Shown: positions 41,318 to 50,964 of the stretch, in pieces | Layout: every line of letters begins with the position of its first letter | Position numbering within the stretch: the first letter of the stretch is position 1 | Assembly (NCBI RefSeq): GCF_001598295.1 | Contig: NZ_BCYR01000010.1 | Span: 186,001 to 250,000, forward strand | DNA length: 64,000 nt | Origin: Klebsiella ornithinolytica NBRC 105727 = ATCC 31898 | GTDB lineage: Bacteria; Pseudomonadota; Gammaproteobacteria; Enterobacterales; Enterobacteriaceae | Reading direction: 5' to 3' | Translations under genes and position numbers: made by a program | Notes under the pieces: generated by a model | Database searches by the model: none | What the model saw: only the letters and a program-made list of their open reading frames with translations | What the model was told of the DNA's origin: nothing

Positions 41318-42250
41318 ATGACCAAAATCTATACGCTAACGCTGGCTCCCTCACTCGATAGCGCAACGCTGACCCCGCAAATGTACCCCGAAGGAAAACT
41401 CCGCTGCAGCGCACCGATTTTCGAACCCGGCGGCGGCGGTATCAACGTCGCACGTGCCATCACCTTTCTCGGTGGTGAAGCAACGGCCATTTACCCGGCC
41501 GGTGGCGCCACCGGCGAACATCTTACGGCGCTGCTCACCGCAGAACAGGTCCCGGTTGAGCCTGTCGAGGCGCAAGACTGGACGCGACAAAATCTGCATG
41601 TCCACGTAGGCGCCAGCGGCGAACAATATCGCTTCGTGATGCCTGGTGCCGCCTTAACGGAAGAGGAGTTCCGTCGCCTCGAAGAAAAGGTTCTGGCGAT
41701 CGAGACCGGCTCACTGCTGGTCGTAAGCGGCAGCCTGCCGCCTGGCATCGGCGTTGACAACCTGACTCAGTTAGTCAAAAGCGCACAGCGTCACGGACTT
41801 CGCTGCATCATTGATAGTTCGGGCGAGGCGCTGGCCGCCGCTCTTGATGTCGGGAATATTGAGCTCGTCAAGCCTAACCAAAAAGAGCTGAGTGCTCTGG
41901 TGGGGCGCGATCTGAGCCAGCCGGATGACGTTAGACGCGCGGCGGAGGAGCTGATTCGTTCGGGTAAGGTCCGCCGGGTTGTGGTCTCACTCGGCCCGCA
42001 GGGTGCGCTGGGCGTTGATGCCAGCGGCAGTGTACAGGTCGTGCCGCCGCCGATGAAAAGCCAAAGTACCGTTGGCGCCGGCGACAGCATGGTCGGCGCA
42101 ATGACCCTGCGCCTGGCGGAAGATGCCAGTCTGGAGGATATGGTCCGCTTCGGCGTCGCCGCCGGTAGCGCCGCCACCATTAACCAGGGTACCCGTCTGT
42201 GCTCGTTGGAAAACACGCACAAAATCTACACTTACCTGTGTGGTCGCTAG
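41318..42250 (+). CDS. pfkB: 6-phosphofructokinase II
   Basis: PfkB phosphorylates fructose 6-phosphate with ATP, as the minor isozyme of glycolysis. The 310-residue PfkB-family (ribokinase fold) protein has FEPGGGGINVARAI near residue 34, GGATGEHL near 65 and the C-terminal active-site motif GAGDSMVGAM (about 250-259) with the catalytic Asp. It ends TYLCGR. It is followed by ydiZ and yniA, as in E. coli. Confidence 0.96.
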   Translation: MTKIYTLTLAPSLDSATLTPQMYPEGKLRCSAPIFEPGGGGINVARAITFLGGEATAIYPAGGATGEHLTALLTAEQVPVEPVEAQDWTRQNLHVHVGASGEQYRFVMPGAALTEEEFRRLEEKVLAIETGSLLVVSGSLPPGIGVDNLTQLVKSAQRHGLRCIIDSSGEALAAALDVGNIELVKPNQKELSALVGRDLSQPDDVRRAAEELIRSGKVRRVVVSLGPQGALGVDASGSVQVVPPPMKSQSTVGAGDSMVGAMTLRLAEDASLEDMVRFGVAAGSAATINQGTRLCSLENTHKIYTYLCGR

Positions 42251-42257
42251 TTCTCCT

Positions 42258-42279
42258 TCCCTCTGCTGGCGCAGAGGGA
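42258..42279. other. Hairpin between pfkB and ydiZ
   Basis: TCCCTCTGC (42258-42266) and GCAGAGGGA (42271-42279) form a perfect 9-bp stem with a 4-nt loop just after the pfkB stop. No U-run follows; it may protect the pfkB message or attenuate read-through. Confidence 0.5.
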
Positions 42280-42339
42280 GTCGCCAAATCATCATCATGG
42301 TCTATGCTGAAAATTCCATGGATTACAACAGGGTGAAAA

Positions 42340-42624
42340 ATGAGCACAGAAATTGTTACCCGCGTCGTCACGGTTAACTTTCAGGAAGAGACGCTGACCG
42401 AAATTAACGAGCTAAGTAATCATCTCACCCGCGCAGGATTTACTCTTGTGCTGAATGATGAAAACGGCAAGGTCCATGAACTGGGTACCAATACCTTTGG
42501 CCTGATTTCCGCGCAAAGCGCCGACGAGGTCAAAGCGCTTAGCGCCGGATTGGCGGAAACGGCGCTGGGTCGCCCCGTCGACGTTACCGTCACCACATTT
42601 GCTGAGTGGTTGAAAGCTCAATAA
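42340..42624 (+). CDS. ydiZ: YdiZ family protein, function unknown
   Basis: The 94-residue soluble protein matches E. coli YdiZ, with TLTEINELSNHLTRAGF and VHELGTNTFGLIS. It is a conserved enterobacterial protein of unknown role. The pfkB-ydiZ-yniA order is conserved. No membrane segments or signal peptide are present. The start at 42340 follows a GGGTGAAAA stretch. Confidence 0.9.
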   Translation: MSTEIVTRVVTVNFQEETLTEINELSNHLTRAGFTLVLNDENGKVHELGTNTFGLISAQSADEVKALSAGLAETALGRPVDVTVTTFAEWLKAQ

Positions 42625-42729
42625 GTGCGATTCGTGCAACGGAGCGCGCCAGTTGTGCGTCAGTTCGAATTTTACACCGGGGTTATGGGCTAACCTTATG
42701 AAATGGTGGAAAACAAGGGGAGAGACAGC

Positions 42730-43602
42730 ATGTGGCAAGCTATCAGCACGTTGTTAAGCGACTGGCATTCCGAAGCAGCTGAAATCGAACTCCGCAACGA
42801 ACTGCCCGGCGGTGAAATTCATGCGGCCTGGCATTTACGTTTCGGCGGTCGGGACTACTTTGTTAAATGTGATGAGCGTGAACTTCTGCCTATCTTTACC
42901 GCTGAAGCAGACCAGCTTGAGCTGCTGTCACGGAGTAAAACCGTTAGCGTTCCGCAGGTTTATGCGGTTGGCAGCGATCGCGACTACAGTTTCCTGGTAA
43001 TGGAATATCTGCCCCCTCGCCCGCTGGACGCGCACAACGCCTTCTTACTCGGTCAGCATATTGCACATCTGCATCAGTGGAGCGATCAGCCGCAGTTTGG
43101 TCTGGATTTTGATAACGACCTTTCCACCACGCCGCAGCCCAACGCCTGGCAGCGCCGCTGGTCGACTTTCTTTGCCGAACAGCGTATCGGCTGGCAGCTG
43201 GAGCTGGCTGCCGAAAAAGGGCTCAGCTTCGGCGATATCGACAGCATCGTCGATAATGTGCAGCAGCGCCTGAGCAATCACCAGCCTCAACCGTCATTGC
43301 TGCATGGTGATTTGTGGTCGGGGAACTGCGCGCTAGGCCCGAACGGCCCCTATATCTTCGATCCCGCCTGTTACTGGGGAGACCGAGAGTGCGATCTGGC
43401 GATGCTGCCGCTGCACCCTGAACAGCCGCCGCAGATCTACGATGGCTACCAGTCGATATCGCCGCTGCCCTCTGGTTTCCTTGATCGTCAGCCGGTTTAT
43501 CAGCTCTACACGTTGTTAAACCGGGCGATCTTGTTCGGCGGGCAGCATCTGGTGACGGCGCAGAAAGCGCTGGATGCGGTCTTAATGGAAAAGGCCCCAT
43601 AA
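42730..43602 (+). CDS. yniA: Fructosamine kinase family protein YniA
   Basis: The 290-residue protein belongs to the fructosamine/ketosamine-3-kinase family (APH-like fold). Bacterial relatives phosphorylate ribulosamine or fructosamine groups on glycated proteins as a repair step. Visible motifs are the Lys in YFVKCDERELLP, the catalytic loop LLHGDLWSGN and the metal-binding FDPACYWGDRE. The start at 42730 (MWQAISTLLSD) follows GGGGAGAGA. The stop codon lies inside the loop of the tonB terminator. It is the last gene before the order departs from E. coli. Confidence 0.93.
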   Translation: MWQAISTLLSDWHSEAAEIELRNELPGGEIHAAWHLRFGGRDYFVKCDERELLPIFTAEADQLELLSRSKTVSVPQVYAVGSDRDYSFLVMEYLPPRPLDAHNAFLLGQHIAHLHQWSDQPQFGLDFDNDLSTTPQPNAWQRRWSTFFAEQRIGWQLELAAEKGLSFGDIDSIVDNVQQRLSNHQPQPSLLHGDLWSGNCALGPNGPYIFDPACYWGDRECDLAMLPLHPEQPPQIYDGYQSISPLPSGFLDRQPVYQLYTLLNRAILFGGQHLVTAQKALDAVLMEKAP

Positions 43603-43609
43603 GGGGCCT
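43587..43609 (-). terminator. tonB terminator overlapping the yniA stop
   Basis: AGGCCCC (43592-43598) and GGGGCCT (43603-43609) pair around ATAA. On the minus strand TTTTCC follows. The loop contains the yniA TAA, so the same bases serve as yniA coding end and tonB terminator. Confidence 0.7.
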
Positions 43610-43622
43610 GATGACAACACGG

Positions 43623-44351
43623 TTAGCTAATCTCTACGCCTTTCAGACGGAATTTGATCGTCATGGTGACGCCAGTTCCCGGCTTGCCCGCTTCGTAGCG
43701 CCATTTGCGCAGCGCATTTTTCACATCGCGTTCAAACATATTGGCGGGCTGCGCGGAGAGAATCTCGACGTTATCCACTCGCCCATCCGGCGTGACATCA
43801 AACTTGACGCGTACAGAACCTTCGATACGCAGCGCCTGGGCACGTGTCGGATACGCCGGCTGGTTGCGGCTTATCGCCCGCGGGCCGCTCGGCGCGGTCA
43901 GGGTCGGTTTTGCCGTTGCCGGTGCGGAGTTCGGCTGCGTACGTGCTGGCGCCGTATTGGTCGTTTCGAACGGTGAAGCCACGCGCGTTTCCGCCGGTTT
44001 CACATCCCGCTTCGGTTGCTCAACCTTCTTCTCCGGCTTCGGTTTAGGCTTAGGCTTCGGTTTGGGTTCGGGCTTGTGAATCACCACCGGCGCTTCTTTT
44101 GGTGGCTCCGGCTCCGGCACCACTTCCGGTTCAGGCTCCGGTTCAACAACGGGTTCCACTACCGGCTGTGCCGCCTGAGGCGGTTCGAGATCTGCCGGCG
44201 CAACCATCGTAATTTCGATCGGTTGCGAGGGAGAGGGCCGTTCAATAACCTGATGTACCGAGGTATAAAGCAACCCCGCCACAACGGCACCGTGGATAGC
44301 CACGGACAGCAGCGTCGGCCACGGGAAGCGGCGAGGTAAATCAAGGGTCAT
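43623..44351 (-). CDS. tonB: Energy-transducing protein TonB
   Basis: TonB couples the proton motive force via ExbB-ExbD to outer membrane receptors for iron-siderophores and B12. The 242-residue protein has an N-terminal membrane helix (about 12-32) with the key Ser16 and His20 in SVAIHG, a proline-rich periplasmic spacer of Glu-Pro then Lys-Pro repeats (about 60-110), and the C-terminal domain (about 150-242) with SRNQPAYPTRAQAL and VKFDVTPDGRVDN. The start at 44351 (MTLDLPRR) matches E. coli; the upstream MSAM is possible. A Fur box lies upstream. It supports the BtuCDF system and iron uptake. Confidence 0.97.
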   Translation of the reverse strand: MTLDLPRRFPWPTLLSVAIHGAVVAGLLYTSVHQVIERPSPSQPIEITMVAPADLEPPQAAQPVVEPVVEPEPEPEVVPEPEPPKEAPVVIHKPEPKPKPKPKPKPEKKVEQPKRDVKPAETRVASPFETTNTAPARTQPNSAPATAKPTLTAPSGPRAISRNQPAYPTRAQALRIEGSVRVKFDVTPDGRVDNVEILSAQPANMFERDVKNALRKWRYEAGKPGTGVTMTIKFRLKGVEIS

Positions 44352-44396
44352 TGCGCTCATAGTCGTTTCTGTTGAAAAATGATGCCCCGATTTTAA

Positions 44397-44420
44397 ATGC
44401 AAATAGCAATCATATTCAAT
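44397..44420 (-). promoter_or_regulatory. Fur-type site of tonB
   Basis: On the minus strand the segment reads ATTGAATATGATTGCTATTT then GCAT, the same as the region known to bind Fur upstream of E. coli tonB. It is 46-69 bp before the tonB start. Confidence 0.75.
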
Positions 44421-44570
44421 AAGCCTTGTTATCTTGCATCAAAATTTGCCCCGTTTTGTGGGAAAAAACGTCTGAAGCATGGCATTTTAAGTCGGTACGC
44501 ATCTTTACATTGCAGTCAACGGCGGATTCACTTAACGTGATTCGCCTGTTTATTGATAAGGAGCCTTGCC

Positions 44571-44867
44571 GTGCTTTACGTTATCTACGCTGAAGACATT
44601 GCCGATTCTCTGGAAAAGCGCTTGTCGGTACGTCCCGCCCACCTGGCACGTTTGCAGCTATTACAAGATGAAGGTCGCCTGTTGACCGCCGGGCCAATGC
44701 CTGCCGTCGACAGTAATGAGCCTGGCGCCGCCGGGTTTACTGGCTCAACGGTCATTGCGGAGTTCGAATCGCTGGAAGTCGCCAAAGCATGGGCAAATGA
44801 TGACCCTTACATCGCGGCTGGCGTGTACCAGAACGTCTCCGTGAAGCCTTATAAGAAAGTATTCTGA
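44571..44867 (+). CDS. yciI: YciI family protein
   Basis: The 98-residue ferredoxin-like-fold protein is close to E. coli YciI, with [18 protein letters not shown] and [12 protein letters not shown], including the conserved His-Asp arrangement. Relatives fuse to sigma factors or act in dehalogenation-like chemistry; the role here is unknown. The start is GTG at 44571, set by AAGGAG at 44558-44563 and the E. coli length; upstream in-frame codons lack a ribosome site. In E. coli kch lies between yciI and cls; here it does not. Confidence 0.93.
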   Translation: MLYVIYAEDIADSLEKRLSVRPAHLARLQLLQDEGRLLTAGPMPAVDSNEPGAAGFTGSTVIAEFESLEVAKAWANDDPYIAAGVYQNVSVKPYKKVF

Positions 44868-44892
44868 GACCGTCCGACGCTAAAATAACAGA

Positions 44893-44915
44893 GGCACCGT
44901 AAACGGTGCCTTTTA
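44893..44915 (+). terminator. yciI terminator
   Basis: GGCACCGT (44893-44900) and ACGGTGCC (44903-44910) form a stem followed by TTTTATA. The yciY gene ends just past it on the other strand. Confidence 0.85.
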
Positions 44916-44917
44916 TA

Positions 44918-45091
44918 TCAGTACTCAGTGAAGACAAACAGCAGGGAACCACGTTGTCGTTTCACCAGTTCCTTCCTGATGGAGAGGATGCGCATGTTGC
45001 GGCGCGATTGGGCTTCCAGCCAGCGGGACTTGCGGCGACTCACCTGTCTTAGCATGCGCCAGCGCCCTACTTCCGTTCTACTACGCTTCAT
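44918..45091 (-). CDS. yciY: Small basic protein YciY
   Basis: The 57-residue protein starts MKRSRTEVGRWRMLRQVSRR and is very rich in Arg and Lys, with few acidic residues. It matches E. coli YciY (MKRSRTEVGRWRMLRQ), which lies at the same place between yciI and cls and has the same length. No function is known. High basicity suggests RNA or DNA binding, but that is inference. It is divergent from clsA. Confidence 0.88.
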   Translation of the reverse strand: MKRSRTEVGRWRMLRQVSRRKSRWLEAQSRRNMRILSIRKELVKRQRGSLLFVFTEY

Positions 45092-45235
45092 TGCTACTAC
45101 TCTACAAGTGAAAAACAGACCACATTATAAACCCATGAATCCGGCTGACCAACGCTTTCGCTGCGTTTTTATTTGCCAGATGGATGTTGATGCGTAAACT
45201 CATGACATAGAGTTATTCAAAAGGATTTTTCATCT

Positions 45236-46696
45236 ATGACAACCTTTTACACGGTGGTGAACTGGCTGGTCATCCTCGGTTACTGGTTACTCATCGCCGG
45301 TGTAACATTACGCATTCTGATGAAACGGCGCGCCGTACCTTCAGCAATGGCGTGGTTGCTGATTATCTATATTCTTCCGCTAGTGGGGATTATCGCCTAT
45401 CTCTCATTTGGCGAGCTGCATCTGGGTAAACGTCGTGCGGAACGGGCCCGGGCGATGTGGCCCTCCACCGCCAAATGGCTTAACGATCTCAAAGCCTGCA
45501 AACATATTTTTGCCGAGGATAACAGCCCGGTTGCCGAGTCGCTGTTTAAACTCTGCGAACGGCGTCAGGGGATCGCCGGCGTTAAGGGCAATCAGCTTCA
45601 GCTGCTGACCGAGTCTGATGACGTGATGCAGGCGCTGATGCGCGATATCCAGCTGGCGCGGCACAATATTGAGATGGTGTTTTACATCTGGCAACCGGGC
45701 GGCATGGCCGATAAGGTCGCGGAATCCTTAATGGCGGCGGCGCGACGCGGCGTTCACTGCCGCCTGATGCTCGATTCCGCCGGCAGCGTCGCCTTTTTCC
45801 GCAGCCCGTGGGCAGCCATGATGCGGAACGCCGGCATCGAGGTGGTCGAAGCGCTGAAGGTCAACCTGATGCGTGTTTTTCTGCGCCGCATGGATCTGCG
45901 CCAGCACCGCAAAATGGTGATGATTGATAACTATATTGCCTATACCGGCAGTATGAACATGGTCGACCCGCGCTTCTTTAAACAGGATTCCGGCGTCGGG
46001 CAGTGGATTGATCTGATGGCGCGTATGGAAGGCCCGGTCGCCACGGCGATGGGCATCGTCTACTCCTGCGACTGGGAGATTGAAACCGGCAAACGTATTT
46101 TACCGCCGCCGCCGGACCTCAATATTATGCCCTTTGAAGAAGCCAGCGGACACACGATTCATACCATTGCCTCTGGCCCCGGATTCCCGGAAGATCTGAT
46201 TCATCAGGCGCTCCTCACCGCCGCCTATTCCGCCAAAGAACATCTGATCATGACCACCCCGTACTTCGTGCCCAGCGACGATCTGCTGCATGCGATCTGC
46301 ACCGCGGCGCAACGCGGGGTCGACGTCAGCATTATCCTGCCGCGCAAGAATGATTCGCTGCTGGTTGGCTGGGCCAGTCGGGCCTTCTTTACCGAGCTGC
46401 TGGCGGCCGGGGTTAAAATTTATCAGTTTGAAGGCGGCCTGCTGCATACCAAAAGCGTACTGGTCGACGGCGAGCTCAGCCTGGTCGGTACCGTGAATCT
46501 CGATATGCGCAGCCTGTGGCTGAATTTCGAAATCACGCTGGTCATTGACGACGTCGGATTCGGCGGCGATCTGGCGGCCGTTCAGGACGATTATATTTCC
46601 CGTTCGCGCCTGCTGGACGCCCGGTTGTGGTTAAAACGACCGCTCTGGCAGCGGATCACCGAGCGACTGTTTTACTTCTTCAGTCCGTTGCTGTAA
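45236..46696 (+). CDS. clsA: Cardiolipin synthase A
   Basis: ClsA condenses two phosphatidylglycerols to cardiolipin at the inner membrane. The 486-residue protein has two N-terminal membrane helices (about 3-25 and 36-58) and two phospholipase D HKD motifs: [18 protein letters not shown] near 224 and [18 protein letters not shown] near 404. The length equals E. coli ClsA. AAAGGATTTTTCATCT precedes the ATG. It is followed by yciU. Confidence 0.97.
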   Translation: MTTFYTVVNWLVILGYWLLIAGVTLRILMKRRAVPSAMAWLLIIYILPLVGIIAYLSFGELHLGKRRAERARAMWPSTAKWLNDLKACKHIFAEDNSPVAESLFKLCERRQGIAGVKGNQLQLLTESDDVMQALMRDIQLARHNIEMVFYIWQPGGMADKVAESLMAAARRGVHCRLMLDSAGSVAFFRSPWAAMMRNAGIEVVEALKVNLMRVFLRRMDLRQHRKMVMIDNYIAYTGSMNMVDPRFFKQDSGVGQWIDLMARMEGPVATAMGIVYSCDWEIETGKRILPPPPDLNIMPFEEASGHTIHTIASGPGFPEDLIHQALLTAAYSAKEHLIMTTPYFVPSDDLLHAICTAAQRGVDVSIILPRKNDSLLVGWASRAFFTELLAAGVKIYQFEGGLLHTKSVLVDGELSLVGTVNLDMRSLWLNFEITLVIDDVGFGGDLAAVQDDYISRSRLLDARLWLKRPLWQRITERLFYFFSPLL

Positions 46697-46718
46697 AACG
46701 TGCCAATCAGATGTTTAA

Positions 46719-47060
<342 letters not shown>

Positions 47061-47082
47061 GCGTCCCCCATACTGAACCACA

Positions 47083-47125
47083 AAAAAACGGCAGACGGTC
47101 ACCACACCGCCTGCCGTTTTATTTT
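47083..47125. terminator. Bidirectional terminator between yciU and the channel gene
   Basis: ACGGCAGACGGT (47088-47099) and ACCGCCTGCCGT (47106-47117) pair with one mismatch. A-run before and T-rich sequence after allow termination from both sides. Confidence 0.85.
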
Positions 47126-47135
47126 TGTTCCCTGA

Positions 47136-47969
47136 CTATTCCGCTAATTCACTGCCGCAGGCGTTGCAAAAACGCGCATTTTTATCATGAGCGGCGTGCT
47201 GACAGTTTGGACACGCGCGCGCGCGGCGATGTTGTAATGCGCTGGTCATATGCGTGGTGATAAGTCCGGTCGGAATGGCGATAATGGAATAACCGATTAA
47301 GATCAGAACCGAGGCCAGAATTCTGCCAATCGGCGTATGCGGCGTAATATCGCCATACCCGACCGTCGTAATGGTCACAATCGCCCAGTAGACCGACGCA
47401 TTTAAGGTGGTAAACCCATATTGCGGCCCTTCAATCAGGTACATCAGCGATCCAAAGATAACCATCACGATGGCAATAAAGGAATAAAAGAGGATCAGCT
47501 GATGGCGGGCGCTGACGATAGCCGCCCAGAAAATATTCAATGACGGCATAAAGCGCAGCAGTTTAAGAATACGCAGGCAGCGAATCGCCCGCATCGCCCG
47601 CCACGCAAAGACATAATTAAGCCCCATCTCCGGCCACATCCACATCACATAGAGCGGCAGGATGGTGGCTAAATCTATCACCCCCCAAAAGCTGAAAATA
47701 TAGCTGAGGGGTTTCGGCCAGCTGATAATACGCAGGAAATATTCGAGGGTAAAAACAGCGGTGACAAACAGCTCCAGCCAGACAAAAACATGCCATTCAT
47801 CAAACGTCAGGTGATATTGCGTGCCAAGACCGGACTCAATAAAAATCACCAGCACGCTCAAGAGCGCAAAAATACCGCACAGACCTTCAAATCGTCGTCC
47901 GGAACGACGGGTTTGATCGAAGAGTAGATGATACAGCCGCTGGCGAGCGGCGTGAAAATGAACAGCCAC
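47136..47969 (-). CDS. Voltage-gated-type potassium channel with C-terminal zinc ribbon
   Basis: The 277-residue protein is a six-helix ion channel. S1-S3 lie at about 30-110. S4 at 123-140 has regularly spaced Arg/Lys (RAMRAIRCLRILKLLRF). The pore helix leads to the K+ selectivity filter TVGYGD (202-207), and S6 is about 215-240. The tail has four cysteines, Cys253, 256, 268 and 271 (CX2C-X11-CX2C), a zinc-ribbon pattern in place of an RCK domain. It is not E. coli Kch, which is larger and lies between yciI and cls. The start is GTG at 47969 with GAGG as ribosome site. Its role is inferred as a K+ channel. Confidence 0.87.
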   Translation of the reverse strand: MAVHFHAARQRLYHLLFDQTRRSGRRFEGLCGIFALLSVLVIFIESGLGTQYHLTFDEWHVFVWLELFVTAVFTLEYFLRIISWPKPLSYIFSFWGVIDLATILPLYVMWMWPEMGLNYVFAWRAMRAIRCLRILKLLRFMPSLNIFWAAIVSARHQLILFYSFIAIVMVIFGSLMYLIEGPQYGFTTLNASVYWAIVTITTVGYGDITPHTPIGRILASVLILIGYSIIAIPTGLITTHMTSALQHRRARACPNCQHAAHDKNARFCNACGSELAE

Positions 47970-47981
47970 GTTTAACCTCGC

Positions 47982-48009
47982 AAAAAAAAGGGCTGACCTA
48001 CGTCAGCCC
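47982..48009 (-). terminator. opp operon terminator
   Basis: On the minus strand GGGCTGAC (48009-48002) and GTCAGCCC (47997-47990) form a perfect stem followed by eight T residues. It lies just after the oppF stop. Confidence 0.92.
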
Positions 48010-48015
48010 CAGAGA

Positions 48016-49020
48016 TTATAACGGGTCTACCTTCAGGCAGGAAACCGCATGTCGGAAACTCCCCTCCAGCACCGGCCGCGTTATCGCACATTCTGGCCCG
48101 GCGATGGGACAACGCGTACGGAAAACGCACCCCGACGGCGGGTTAATCGGCGACGGCAGCTCCCCTTCCAGCAGCTGTATGGTTTTGTTCTTTTCCAGAT
48201 CCGGGTCTGGAATCGGCACCGCGGACATCAGCGCTTTGGTATAGGGGTGCAGCGGATTATGGTACACCTCATCATAAGTGCCCAGCTCCACCGCATGGCC
48301 CAGATACATCACCAGAACGCGATCGGAAATATGCTTCACCACCGCCAGATCGTGAGCGATAAAGATCAGCGACAGCCCCATTTCGCGCTGCAGCTGCTGC
48401 AGCAGGTTAACGACCTGCGCCTGAATCGATACGTCCAGCGCCGAGACCGGCTCATCGCAGATGATCAGCTTCGGCTCAAGGATCAGCGCACGGGCGATAC
48501 CGATACGCTGGCACTGGCCGCCGGAAAACTCGTGCGGATAGCGGTTAATCAGGTTCGGCAGCAGACCCACTTTCATCATCATCGCTTTCACGCGGTCACG
48601 CACTTCCTGACGCGACATTTTTGGATGATAGGTGCGCAGTGGCTCGGCAATAATTTCGCCGATAGTCATACGCGGATTGAGCGAAGCCAGCGGATCCTGG
48701 AAAATCATCTGGATATCGCTGCGAACATCGCGCCACTCTTCCTGCTTCATGCCTAACAGATCTTTGCCAAGCCAGGCGACTTTGCCGTCGGTCGCCTTCA
48801 CCAGACCAATAATCGCCCGGGCAAAAGTCGATTTGCCGCAGCCGGATTCCCCGACCACGCCCAGCGTTTCGCCCTCGTAGAGACGCAGCGTGACGCCATC
48901 CACCGCTTTCAGCGTTTTGGCCGGCTGCCAGAACCACTGCTTGCCATCTTTAATATCAAAGTGGACTTTCAGATCGGCAATTTCGAGCAGGACTTTTCTT
49001 TGTTCCGTAACGGCGTTCAT
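48016..49020 (-). CDS. oppF: Oligopeptide ABC transporter ATPase OppF
   Basis: OppF and OppD power the peptide importer. The 334-residue protein has Walker A GESGCGKST near residue 58, signature FSGGQCQRIGIA near 165, Walker B LIICDEPVSALD near 185, and a C-terminal oligopeptide extension with a CVFRTRCPIAGPEC cysteine cluster that ligates an Fe-S centre in related ATPases. It overlaps the oppD end by 4 bp and is the last gene of the operon. Confidence 0.97.
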   Translation of the reverse strand: MNAVTEQRKVLLEIADLKVHFDIKDGKQWFWQPAKTLKAVDGVTLRLYEGETLGVVGESGCGKSTFARAIIGLVKATDGKVAWLGKDLLGMKQEEWRDVRSDIQMIFQDPLASLNPRMTIGEIIAEPLRTYHPKMSRQEVRDRVKAMMMKVGLLPNLINRYPHEFSGGQCQRIGIARALILEPKLIICDEPVSALDVSIQAQVVNLLQQLQREMGLSLIFIAHDLAVVKHISDRVLVMYLGHAVELGTYDEVYHNPLHPYTKALMSAVPIPDPDLEKNKTIQLLEGELPSPINPPSGCVFRTRCPIAGPECAITRPVLEGSFRHAVSCLKVDPL

Positions 49021-50030
49021 AGCAGATCCCCTACCGGTTGAAAGCAGGCGCGCAGGCGGCCCGGTGCAAACTCCTCCAGAGGTGGAGCACTATGACAAAT
49101 CTCCATCGCGTGCGGGCAACGCGGCTGGAACGGGCAGCCTTTCGGCAGACGCAGCAGGTTTGGCGGATTACCCGGGATGGTCAACAGCGACTCGCCCTCG
49201 GCGTCCAGACGCGGAACCGCGTTCAGCAAGCCTATCGAGTACGGATGCGAAGGATGATAAAAGACATCCCGCGCCATGCCGTATTCCATGGTTCGCCCGG
49301 CATACATCACCAGCACTTTGTCGCAGATCCCGGCGACGACCCCAAGATCGTGGGTAATCATAATGATCGCCGTATTGAACTCGCGCTTAAGCTCATTCAA
49401 CAGGGTCATGATTTGCGCCTGAACCGTGACATCCAGTGCGGTTGTCGGCTCATCGGCAATCAGCAGTTTAGGCCGGCACAGCAGCGCCATCGCAATCATC
49501 ACGCGCTGGCGCATCCCGCCGGAGAATTCGTGAGGATACATTTTCATGCGCTTACGCGCTTCCGGCATTTTAACCGCATCCAGCATCTTCACCGACTCTT
49601 CAAAGGCTTCGGCTTTTCCCAGACCTTTATGCAGCATCAGGACTTCCATCAGCTGTTCACCCACCCGCATATACGGGTTCAGGGAGGTCATCGGGTCCTG
49701 GAATATCATTGAAATTTGTTCGGCGCGAAGCTTATTCAGATCGCGCTCCGGCAGATTGAGAATCTGGCGGCCGTTAAACAGAGCCGACCCGCCAATCTGA
49801 CCGTTGGAGGCCAACAGGCCCATCAAAGCAAACGCGGTTTGCGACTTACCGGAACCCGATTCGCCGACGATACCCAGCGTTTCCCCGGCACGCAGGTTAA
49901 AATTGAGGTCGTTCACCGCCGTGACATCGCCATCCGGCGTTTTGAACGTGACGCGGAGATCTTTGACATCCAGCAGCAGGCCGGATTGTTGCTGTGCCTG
50001 CGGCGCTTTTGCCGTTTCAATTGTGCTCAT
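49017..50030 (-). CDS. oppD: Oligopeptide ABC transporter ATPase OppD
   Basis: The 337-residue ATPase has Walker [10 protein letters not shown] near residue 57, signature [12 protein letters not shown] near 167, Walker [12 protein letters not shown] near 187 and the C-terminal [14 protein letters not shown] cysteine cluster. It pairs with OppF beneath the OppBC channel. It follows oppC by 11 bp and overlaps oppF by 4 bp. Confidence 0.97.
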   Translation of the reverse strand: MSTIETAKAPQAQQQSGLLLDVKDLRVTFKTPDGDVTAVNDLNFNLRAGETLGIVGESGSGKSQTAFALMGLLASNGQIGGSALFNGRQILNLPERDLNKLRAEQISMIFQDPMTSLNPYMRVGEQLMEVLMLHKGLGKAEAFEESVKMLDAVKMPEARKRMKMYPHEFSGGMRQRVMIAMALLCRPKLLIADEPTTALDVTVQAQIMTLLNELKREFNTAIIMITHDLGVVAGICDKVLVMYAGRTMEYGMARDVFYHPSHPYSIGLLNAVPRLDAEGESLLTIPGNPPNLLRLPKGCPFQPRCPHAMEICHSAPPLEEFAPGRLRACFQPVGDLL

Positions 50031-50041
50031 GACGGCGCTCC

Positions 50042-50950
50042 TTAGCGATCTTTCGGGTCGAGGGCATCACGCAGGCCATCGCCGATAAAGTTAAAACAGA
50101 ACAGCGTAATCACCAGGAACCCCGCTGGAAACAGCAGCAGCCACGGCGACACTTCCATAGAGTTCGCACCATCGCTGAGCAGTGCACCCCAGCTGCTCAG
50201 GGGTTCCTGAGTCCCCAGGCCAAGGAAGCTTAAGAAGGATTCAAACAGGATCATGCTCGGCACCAGCAGAGAGGCGTACACCACCACCACGCCCAGTACG
50301 TTAGGCACGATATGCCGAACCACAATACTGAATGTTGAGACGCCGCCGACCTGCGCCGCTTCGATAAACTCTTTGCGCTTCAGGCTCAGCGTCTGGCCGC
50401 GAACAATACGCGCCATATCCAGCCAGGAGACCATACCGATGGCAACGAAAATCAGCAGGATGTTCTGGCCAAAGAAGGTGACGAGCAGGATAACGAAGAA
50501 CATGAACGGGAAGGAGTTGAGGATCTCCAGCAGACGCATCATCACGGAGTCGACTTTGCCGCCCAGGTAGCCGGAAAGTGAACCGTAGAGTGTCCCAAGA
50601 ACCACCGCCACCAGCGCCGCAGCCACCCCGACCATCAGCGAGATACGCCCGCCGATAGCGACACGCACCAGCAGGTCGCGGCCGGAAGAGTCAGTACCAA
50701 AATAGTGGCCGGACGTCATGTCCGGCGCACTGGACATCATGCCCCAGTCGGTATCGAAGTAGGAGAACTGCGAAACCATCGGCGCAATAGTCACGAACAG
50801 CGCGATAATCACCAGCACAATCAGGCTGGCAACAGCGGCACGGTTATGCATAAAGCGACGGCGGGCGTCCTGCCATAAACTACGTCCTTCGACTTCCAGC
50901 TTTTCACTGAAGTTTTCCAACGCCTCGTTGCTTTTCTTACTTAACATCAT
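50042..50950 (-). CDS. oppC: Oligopeptide ABC transporter permease OppC
   Basis: The 302-residue inner membrane protein has six predicted helices and the permease EAA motif region EFIEAAQVGGVSTFSIVVRHIVPN. The start at 50950 (MMLSKKSNEALENFS) matches the E. coli length. It forms the translocation path with OppB. It follows oppB by 14 bp. Confidence 0.96.
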   Translation of the reverse strand: MMLSKKSNEALENFSEKLEVEGRSLWQDARRRFMHNRAAVASLIVLVIIALFVTIAPMVSQFSYFDTDWGMMSSAPDMTSGHYFGTDSSGRDLLVRVAIGGRISLMVGVAAALVAVVLGTLYGSLSGYLGGKVDSVMMRLLEILNSFPFMFFVILLVTFFGQNILLIFVAIGMVSWLDMARIVRGQTLSLKRKEFIEAAQVGGVSTFSIVVRHIVPNVLGVVVVYASLLVPSMILFESFLSFLGLGTQEPLSSWGALLSDGANSMEVSPWLLLFPAGFLVITLFCFNFIGDGLRDALDPKDR

Positions 50951-50964
50951 GGCGAACTCCAGCC

